Below the pieces are notes generated by a model. That model did no database searches. It saw only the letters and a program-made list of their open reading frames with translations, and was not told the DNA's origin. The translations under genes were made by a program, and so were the position numbers. From Bacillota bacterium (GTDB taxonomy: Bacteria > Bacillota > Clostridia > Lachnospirales > Lachnospiraceae), in NCBI GenBank assembly GCA_023411215.1, contig JAEYOY010000070.1, forward strand, positions 62,001 through 126,000: a stretch of DNA of 64,000 nt, in the 5' to 3' direction. Position 1 is the first letter of the stretch. Each line of letters opens with the position of its first letter. Below are positions 58,263-64,000 of the stretch, piece after piece.

Positions 58263-58380
58263 TATCTTAACTTTCGTGTTTACTTGTTTAATTCTCTATC
58301 AACAGGGTTTTCAGCAATGTACCTTTTTTCACAGTATGCTAAGTAGGCTCGAAAGCACTTTATCAGAGTGATTTTGATAT

Positions 58381-58424
58381 AAAAAACCTCCATACATTTC
58401 CGACAATAACGGAGTACAGAGGTT
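58381..58424 (-). terminator. Hairpin with T-run after yebC
   Basis: AACCTC..GAGGTT with an inner CTCCG..CGGA stem on the minus strand, followed by TTTTTAT, about 120 bases after the yebC stop. The remaining sequence of 58263-58546 contains only a 66-residue frame that runs through this hairpin. Confidence 0.6.
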
Positions 58425-58546
58425 CTAGTAGTATATGTTTTTACAATTTTCAAAACGTCCAGTACATCATCACTGGACAATAAATCACTTTTAAATCATT
58501 AATAAATCGCTTTAAATACCGAAAAAAGGTTTTTTAAAGCTCCTAT

Positions 58547-59275
58547 TTATTCATCCCAATTATGATACACTTCCTGCACATCATCATCCTCATCCAGTAA
58601 GTCAAGGATACGGTTCATCATCTTGATGTCCTGATCATCCTTAAGCTCTACCCAGGTCTGGGGTATCATGGTAACGTCTGCCTGAACCATGGGAATGCCG
58701 GCCTTCTCCAAAGCTTCGCGCACCGAACTGAAATCATCCGGGTTGGTTAATACCTCGAAGCTATCCTCTTCTTCTGCGAAATCCTCTGCGCCTGCATCTA
58801 ACGCAAGCATCATCAGATCATCTGCCTTCATATCACACTCTTCTCGATCGATGATAATCTGTCCTTTCTTATCGAACATGAAGGATACACAGCCAATGGA
58901 ACCGACGTTACCGTTACCCTTGGTGAAAGCATTACGTACATTACCGGCAGTTCTATTCTTATTATCGGTTAACGCCTCTACGATAATTGCAGTTCCGTTG
59001 GGGCCATAGCCCTCATAGGTTACTGCTTCGTAATTCACTGCATTTGCGTCCCCGGCTGCCTTCTTGATGCTGCGGTCGATGGTATCATTGGGCATATTAT
59101 TGGATTTAGCCTTAGCGATAATATCCTTTAAGCGGCTGTTCGCATTCGGATCAGCTCCGCCTTCTTTTACGGCAACTGCGATCTCACGTCCAAGCTTGGT
59201 AAAGATCTTTCCTTTAACTGAATCATTCTTCTCTTTTTTATGTTTGATGTTCGCAAATTTCGAATGTCCTGACAT
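58547..59275 (-). CDS. yebC: YebC/PmpR family protein
   Basis: A 242-residue protein of the widespread YebC/TACO1 family. Some members are DNA-binding regulators and others have been linked to translation of proline-rich stretches. The N-terminus MSGHSKFANIKHKKEKNDSV and the middle YEGYGPNGTAIIVEALTDNK are nearly invariant in the family; FEVLTNPDDFSSVREALEKAG follows. AAGGAG lies seven bases before the ATG. It is in its own unit, between argR and the accessory region. Confidence 0.95.
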   Translation of the reverse strand: MSGHSKFANIKHKKEKNDSVKGKIFTKLGREIAVAVKEGGADPNANSRLKDIIAKAKSNNMPNDTIDRSIKKAAGDANAVNYEAVTYEGYGPNGTAIIVEALTDNKNRTAGNVRNAFTKGNGNVGSIGCVSFMFDKKGQIIIDREECDMKADDLMMLALDAGAEDFAEEEDSFEVLTNPDDFSSVREALEKAGIPMVQADVTMIPQTWVELKDDQDIKMMNRILDLLDEDDDVQEVYHNWDE

Positions 59276-59409
59276 CTTAATTCTCCTTAATCATCTTTAT
59301 TTTTGTCCAATCCAACGGATTGTTATCATTCTGATCAAATACTATTATGCCAAAAGGAGCTTTATACTCCATATTCGTAAATGTAATTTATGTGGTACTT
59401 GTACTGCAT

Positions 59410-59453
59410 ACAATAGAAAGTACGCTCTGCGAACTTTCTATTGTCATGAATAA
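59410..59453. repeat. Best-preserved copy of short palindromic repeat family B
   Basis: ACAATAGAAAGT and its exact complement (12 pairs) enclose an 11-base loop, followed by CATGAATAA. Diverged copies are at 21175-21225 and 53081-53124. It lies in the 337-base gap between argR and yebC, which otherwise holds only the argR terminator. Confidence 0.8.
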
Positions 59454-59557
59454 CCTTAAATATTTTATCATCCTTTGATGACTTCGGCAAGTAAAATTTG
59501 TGATATCCCCAGTAGAGCGACTTACTACCACAATTCATCCACGAAATGAACAACAAC

Positions 59558-59582
59558 AGCCAGATTAACTGGTAATCTGGCT
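59558..59582 (-). terminator. Terminator of argR
   Basis: AGCCAGATTA and its exact complement (ten pairs) with a five-base loop; on the minus strand GTTGTTGTT follows. It is 31 bases past the argR stop and ends the dxs-to-argR block. Confidence 0.75.
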
Positions 59583-59612
59583 GGTAAAACTCTATTGAGT
59601 CAATATTCTTGA

Positions 59613-60068
59613 TTATTCTGCATTTAATAACTTACTAAGCTTCTCCATAACCTGAACTGTCTCTTCAGTGGTACGGATGGCACACATTACTGTATCATCA
59701 CCCGCGATACAGCCTACAATACTATTCATCTGCAATGCATCCAGTGCTGCCGCTACCGCCATCGCCATGCCGGGTACGGTCTTAACTACCATGATGTTCT
59801 GTGCCATATCCATGGATACAAAACCATCTCGAAGCACTCGGGTATATTTCTCACTCATGCCCGGTTCAGTCTTCTGAAGAACGATGTATTTCTGTCTCCC
59901 GCCATCGACAGCCACCTTTGTGAGTTTAAGTTCTCTGATGTCTCTGGATACTGTTGCCTGCGTTACATTGTAACCATCCTTCATAAGACGCTCAGCCAGG
60001 TCCTCCTGCGTCTCAATATCATACTTATTAATCAATTCTATGATTTTGCTTTGTCTGCTGATTTTCAT
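59613..60068 (-). CDS. argR: Arginine repressor ArgR
   Basis: A 151-residue repressor that controls arginine metabolism in response to arginine. The N-terminal winged helix has MKISRQSKIIELINKYDIET and TQATVSRDIRELKLTKV, and the C-terminal oligomerisation and arginine-binding part has GMAMAVAAALDAL and IVGCIAGDDTVMCAIRT. The start at 60068 gives the standard length; a longer frame to 60149 overlaps nadK and has no family similarity there. It follows nadK by about 40 bases. In clostridia recN normally comes next, but here a terminator and yebC follow. Confidence 0.96.
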   Translation of the reverse strand: MKISRQSKIIELINKYDIETQEDLAERLMKDGYNVTQATVSRDIRELKLTKVAVDGGRQKYIVLQKTEPGMSEKYTRVLRDGFVSMDMAQNIMVVKTVPGMAMAVAAALDALQMNSIVGCIAGDDTVMCAIRTTEETVQVMEKLSKLLNAE

Positions 60069-60108
60069 TCTCTTCCCCAGTGCCTTTCTTATAATAGTAA
60101 CTATCTTC

Positions 60109-60978
60109 TCAATCTCCGTCCTTGCCAAGCTTTGACCTGAGAATCTCATAGATTCCGGTATAATTCAGCTTGATCAATTTCGTGTTGTACTTAGCCTTCT
60201 TCATTAGGATAACATCATCCGTGCCCAGGTCAATCACTTTGTTGCCATCGAAGGTTACAATTGCTTCTGCTTCCTGTGTCTTCTTACTCTTGCCAACAAC
60301 CACCTTAATTGTGTCCTCAGCCGATACAATAATACTCCTTGGACTTAACGAATGTGGGCAGATCGGTGTTATCACCATAACACTGGCAGATGCCATAACG
60401 ATAGGACCTCCGGCAGATAAATTATATGCCGTTGAACCGGTCGGTGTCGATATAATCACTCCATCTCCCCGAAAATTATCAACCAGGGCATCATTCACGT
60501 AAATCCCAAGACTGATAATTCTTGAAAATCCTTTTCTGGCAATTACAACATCATTGAGTGCATAGCCCATCGTATGTTCCGGGATTTGGTGGTGCTTTGA
60601 ATCATGAATTACATTGGCATCAATCATAATTCTATTCTCAATATGGTAATCGTCTTGAAATAATCTCTCTAATGCTTCCGGAACGTGGTGCTCCTCAATC
60701 TCTGCTAGGAAGCCTAAGGTTCCCATGTTCACTCCCAGAATCGGTATGTTGTAAGTCATCAGATCATTTGCGGCCTGTATGATTGTCCCATCACCACCCA
60801 GTACGATAGCACAATCAATATCCTCAGGAATAGTAGCCGAACCAGTCTCTTCCTGCACAAAAGATACGTTTGACAGAAAGGCCTTCCTGCCGGCCTTCTC
60901 AATATAAGTAACAATCCTTGTCGTGACACGCAGATCCGTATCCTTCTCTTTATTGGTTATAATCAAAAATCTGTCCAT
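60109..60978 (-). CDS. nadK: NAD kinase
   Basis: Phosphorylates NAD to NADP. It has 289 residues from MDRFLIITNKEKD. The motif GGDGTIIQAA (catalytic Asp) and the conserved segment TPTGSTAYNLSAGGPIV are clear, with LNDVVIARKGFSRII between them. GAGGAG lies about 12 bases before the ATG, somewhat far. A longer frame to 61020 adds residues without family similarity. It lies between tlyA and argR in the usual order. Confidence 0.96.
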   Translation of the reverse strand: MDRFLIITNKEKDTDLRVTTRIVTYIEKAGRKAFLSNVSFVQEETGSATIPEDIDCAIVLGGDGTIIQAANDLMTYNIPILGVNMGTLGFLAEIEEHHVPEALERLFQDDYHIENRIMIDANVIHDSKHHQIPEHTMGYALNDVVIARKGFSRIISLGIYVNDALVDNFRGDGVIISTPTGSTAYNLSAGGPIVMASASVMVITPICPHSLSPRSIIVSAEDTIKVVVGKSKKTQEAEAIVTFDGNKVIDLGTDDVILMKKAKYNTKLIKLNYTGIYEILRSKLGKDGD

Positions 60979-61271
60979 CGAATTGCTACTCTCCTCAAAT
61001 GAATGCCATGATTCATACACTATAAAAGTCTATCACAGAATATCATAAATTTCAATATATTATGCATAATATTAAGAACAATTTAATAAATATTCGTAAT
61101 ACTTCAATCATAAGCCTGATTTTGCTTCTCTACATCTCGCTTAAGCAGAGTGCCCCACTAATTTCCAACACGATATGCAAAGATAAGCAAGCCTTCTGCC
61201 ACATCGTGTTAATTAATATGCATGGCTGAACTGTTACAATATTCAGAAATCTTTAGAACGTTTATTTATTA

Positions 61272-62105
61272 TTAGCTCTCAGATAGCACTCCGTGTGCTT
61301 CATTTACAACCTTTGTTATTGTATCACGGGAGATTGATACTCCAGCAGGATATTCGTTCCCATTTTTGTCATACTGCAATTTCTTTAGATATAATAAATA
61401 TTCAATGTTACCTTCCGGCCCCTTAATTGGTGAGAAATCAAGATTCAGACATTCAAAACCGATGGTGGAGGCATAGGTGCTGACAAGATCGATCACTTCC
61501 TCATGAATTTTCTGGTCACGGACGACACCTTTCTTCCCAACCTTCTCTCTGCCTGCTTCAAACTGAGGCTTAATCAAACATACAATCTCACCTTCCGCAC
61601 TTAATAAATCACGGACTGGCTGAAGTACCTTCGTCAAGGATATAAAGGAAACATCGATTGAGGCAAAAGCAATCTCTGCCTGTAGCTGGTCAGGGGTAAG
61701 GTAACGAATATTGGTCTTCTCCATCGAAACAACTCTTGGATCCTGTCTAAGCTTCCAGGCCAGCTGATTCGTTCCTACATCTACAGCAAATACCTTGACT
61801 GCACCGTTTTGCAGCATACAATCAGTAAATCCTCCTGTGGAAGAACCTACATCCATACATATCTTACCATCCAGTATAAGTCCGTATTGTGCCATTGCCT
61901 TCTCTAATTTGAGTCCACCACGGCTGACGTATTTTAGCGGATTTCCTTTTACCTCGATGATAACCTCCTCAGGAAAGGTGCTTCCTGCTTTATCCTCTCT
62001 CTGCCCTTCAACAAAAACATTACCGGACATAATGATTGCTTTCGCTTTCTCCCTTGATTCGGCTAAATTACGATTTACCATTAGTATATCCAAACGTTCC
62101 TTCAC
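61272..62105 (-). CDS. tlyA: TlyA family 23S/16S rRNA methyltransferase (FtsJ-like)
   Basis: A 277-residue protein with an N-terminal S4 RNA-binding domain (KERLDILMVNRNLAESREKA, then SRGGLKLEKAM) and an FtsJ-type methyltransferase domain. The SAM motif is DVGSSTGGFTDCM (about 85-100), DVGTNQLAWKL follows, and catalytic-tetrad-type residues occur in ASIDVSFISL and CLIKPQFEAG. The start is a GTG at 62105 with GGAGG six bases upstream; the longer frame to 62141 is rejected because it crosses the ribosome site. TlyA-type enzymes methylate ribosomal RNA; 2'-O-methylation is inferred from family. It follows dxs across a hairpin. Confidence 0.93.
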   Translation of the reverse strand: MKERLDILMVNRNLAESREKAKAIIMSGNVFVEGQREDKAGSTFPEEVIIEVKGNPLKYVSRGGLKLEKAMAQYGLILDGKICMDVGSSTGGFTDCMLQNGAVKVFAVDVGTNQLAWKLRQDPRVVSMEKTNIRYLTPDQLQAEIAFASIDVSFISLTKVLQPVRDLLSAEGEIVCLIKPQFEAGREKVGKKGVVRDQKIHEEVIDLVSTYASTIGFECLNLDFSPIKGPEGNIEYLLYLKKLQYDKNGNEYPAGVSISRDTITKVVNEAHGVLSES

Positions 62106-62144
62106 AACAAACCTCCATTCTGCATCTTCGATACAGCGCAAAAC

Positions 62145-62166
62145 CGGGAAGAACAGCTTCTTCCCG
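62145..62166 (-). terminator. Hairpin between dxs and tlyA
   Basis: CGGGAAGAA and TTCTTCCCG (nine perfect pairs, four-base loop) followed on the minus strand by GGTTTTG. It is a weak terminator or attenuator between dxs and tlyA. Confidence 0.5.
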
Positions 62167-62212
62167 TGTGAATTGCCTTATAATTTACGCTAAACCTCTA
62201 TATCGAGGCAGT

Positions 62213-64000
62213 TTACACCTGTATTCTATCAACGATACTCTGAGCATCCAAACCGAAACGCTTATGAAGCTCACTCACTCCACCATGTTCAATGAATAGA
62301 TCCGGTACAGAGATATTAATTAGCTGGATATCCTGCTTCCTCGTCTCGCAAAGGTAGTCCGCTACCTTTTGACCATACCCACCGTTCTTCACATTCTCCT
62401 CCAATGTGACAAACAACCTATGCCTTTCCGATAACCTATCGAGTATCTGAGTATCCATCGGGGAAATAAACCGTACATTGACTAAGGTTGCCCTTTTCCC
62501 CTGCTTCTTTAACAGTTCCATTACCTCAACACCGGTCTTTACCATACTGCCCACTGCAAGAATTGCTAATTCAGCGCCTTCCTCGATAAGCTCACTACAG
62601 CCAAGCTCAATTGGTGCATGATATTCCTTTAAGCCCATATATGCATCACCTTTCGGATAACGAATTGCAACCGGGCCATTATAAGAGACACTATAGCGCA
62701 ACATTTCTTCCAGCTCATAACGATTCTTTGGCGCCATAACAACGAGATTCGGGATATGAGATAAAAATGATAGATCAAAGGTACCCTGATGAGTCTTTCC
62801 ATCTCTGCCGGTTATTCCGGCGCGGTCGATTGCAAAGACGACCGGAAGATGATTGATGCAGACATCATGAATAATCTGGTCGTAGGCTCTCTGCAGGAAG
62901 GTTGAATAAATAGCTACGACAGGCCTATACCCCCCCATTGCAAGACCGGCAGCGAAGGTAACCGCATGCTCCTCCGCTATTCCCACATCAAAGAAGCGGT
63001 CCGGATACTGCTTCATAAAATCAGCCAGACCCGTACCGAAGGGCATAGCTGCAGTAATCGCTACGACCTTTTCATTCTCTTTCGCCAGATTCAGCATGGC
63101 ATCGGAAAACACTTTCGTATAGGAGGTACTCTTCTCCTCCCGTAACGGTTTCCCGCTTCTAACATCAAAGGAATCCACACTATGAAACCTGGTCGGATAT
63201 TTCTCTGCTAATTGATACCCCATACCCTTCTTGGTGATCACATGAACGACTACTGCTTTCTTCGCTCTTGAAGCTGCTTCAAAGGCATTCCTCATGGACT
63301 CGATATTATGTCCGTCAATTGGTCCGATGTAAGTCAAGCCCATATCCTCAAAGAACATGCTAGGTAGCATAAAATATTTAATAGCGTCCTTAGAACGCTT
63401 CAATTTATCAACAATTACCTTACCTACCCTTGGCATCCTATTCAAAGTATTTTCCATATTTTCTTTAAAGCCTGTATATTTTGAATTAGTTCGAAGCTTG
63501 GCAAGATAGTTTGCCATACCTCCCACATTTTCCGAAATGGACATATTATTATCATTTAATACGATGATAAAGTTCGTCTTTAATCTTCCTGCATTATTAA
63601 TGGCTTCAAAAGCCATTCCTCCAGTCAGTGCTCCGTCACCAAGGACTGCGACCACCTTATGATTCTCACGTCCTAAATCTCTCGCCTTAACCAGACCAAG
63701 GGCAGCAGAGATAGCGGTCGAGCTATGCCCGGTATCGAAGGAATCACATACACTCTCCTCCATCTTGGGAAATCCACTTAATCCATCGATCTGACGAAGC
63801 GTAGAGAATAAATCCTTTCTTCCTGTCAGCAGCTTATGAATATATGCCTGATGACCAACATCCCATACCAGTTTATCCTGTGGAAAGCCTAAGAATAGAT
63901 GCAGAGCCATGGTCAGTTCCACTACACCGAGATTAGAAGCCAGATGGCCTCCGGTCTTACTTATATTCTGAATTAAAAAGCTGCGAATTTCCTCCGCAAG
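62213..64000 (-). CDS. dxs: 1-deoxy-D-xylulose-5-phosphate synthase, N-terminus beyond window
   Basis: Condenses pyruvate with glyceraldehyde 3-phosphate, the first step of the MEP isoprenoid pathway. At least 595 residues are present, and the frame stays open through the right edge (LAEEIRSFLIQN, then KTGGHLASNLGVVELTM), so about the first 25-30 residues are missing. TPP/Mg binding is seen in GDGALTGGMAFEAINNAG and the catalytic Glu in VGIAEEHAVTFAAGLAMGG. The transketolase-like C-terminal domain is complete. It is the first gene of the dxs-tlyA-nadK-argR block. Confidence 0.97.
   Translation of the reverse strand, partial: LAEEIRSFLIQNISKTGGHLASNLGVVELTMALHLFLGFPQDKLVWDVGHQAYIHKLLTGRKDLFSTLRQIDGLSGFPKMEESVCDSFDTGHSSTAISAALGLVKARDLGRENHKVVAVLGDGALTGGMAFEAINNAGRLKTNFIIVLNDNNMSISENVGGMANYLAKLRTNSKYTGFKENMENTLNRMPRVGKVIVDKLKRSKDAIKYFMLPSMFFEDMGLTYIGPIDGHNIESMRNAFEAASRAKKAVVVHVITKKGMGYQLAEKYPTRFHSVDSFDVRSGKPLREEKSTSYTKVFSDAMLNLAKENEKVVAITAAMPFGTGLADFMKQYPDRFFDVGIAEEHAVTFAAGLAMGGYRPVVAIYSTFLQRAYDQIIHDVCINHLPVVFAIDRAGITGRDGKTHQGTFDLSFLSHIPNLVVMAPKNRYELEEMLRYSVSYNGPVAIRYPKGDAYMGLKEYHAPIELGCSELIEEGAELAILAVGSMVKTGVEVMELLKKQGKRATLVNVRFISPMDTQILDRLSERHRLFVTLEENVKNGGYGQKVADYLCETRKQDIQLINISVPDLFIEHGGVSELHKRFGLDAQSIVDRIQV

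Noticed and set aside
58280..58480. 66-residue minus-strand frame after yebC
   Set aside because: Runs straight through a terminator-like hairpin and has no ribosome site.
59362..59556. 64-residue minus-strand frame between yebC and argR
   Set aside because: Runs through the palindromic family B repeat and has no ribosome site.

Overview
The window looks like chromosome from a spore-forming, Gram-positive, low-to-mid GC member of the Lachnospiraceae (Clostridia). The evidence is Spo0A, SpoIVB and CotF-type coat genes, clostridial gene order around glycolysis and the dxs-to-spo0A region, strong AGGAGG ribosome sites and AT-rich intergenic DNA. No species is claimed. Almost every gene lies on the minus strand; only larE, a zinc-ribbon-like protein and one small ORF are on the plus strand. 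No rRNA, tRNA, CRISPR array, transposase or prophage was seen.

Layout from left to right. 1-11 kb: the 5' part of a secreted CHAP/NlpC-like protein, smpB-rnr, secG, then the lower-glycolysis genes gpmI, tpiA, pgk and gap, and a Na/Pi cotransporter. 11-17 kb: two small spore-coat-type genes, then spo0A, spoIVB and recN. 17-28 kb: a large protein of tandem Ig-like domains, a CadA/CadC metal-efflux pair, an orphan larE, a MATE pump and two membrane proteins. 28-43 kb: a long same-strand carbohydrate locus. In transcription order it holds an FAD oxidoreductase, a sugar ABC importer (binding protein plus two permeases), a YesM-type histidine kinase, an AraC-type response regulator, a chemoreceptor, a GH130 phosphorylase-family enzyme and a GH106-like glycosidase. 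44-53 kb: a cyclic beta-1,2-glucan synthase system split over two adjacent genes (GT84 + cyclisation domain + first GH94-type domain, then a GH94 phosphorylase-type protein). 53-58 kb: a second-type methionine aminopeptidase and a TetR-headed redox operon (flavin reductase-like, NAD-binding, DUF1295). 58-64 kb: yebC, argR, nadK, tlyA and dxs (5' end beyond the window).

In many clostridia dxs-tlyA-nadK-argR-recN-spoIVB-spo0A forms one continuous block. Here it is interrupted between argR and recN by about 43 kb of accessory genes. This is the main architectural feature of the window.

Two families of short palindromic intergenic repeats occur, one of about 107 bp and one of about 44 bp. A terminator block of the glycolytic cluster is duplicated. 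Start codons were moved from the longest possible ORF to the one with a proper ribosome site for smpB, gpmI, spo0A, larE, argR, nadK, tlyA and several others.
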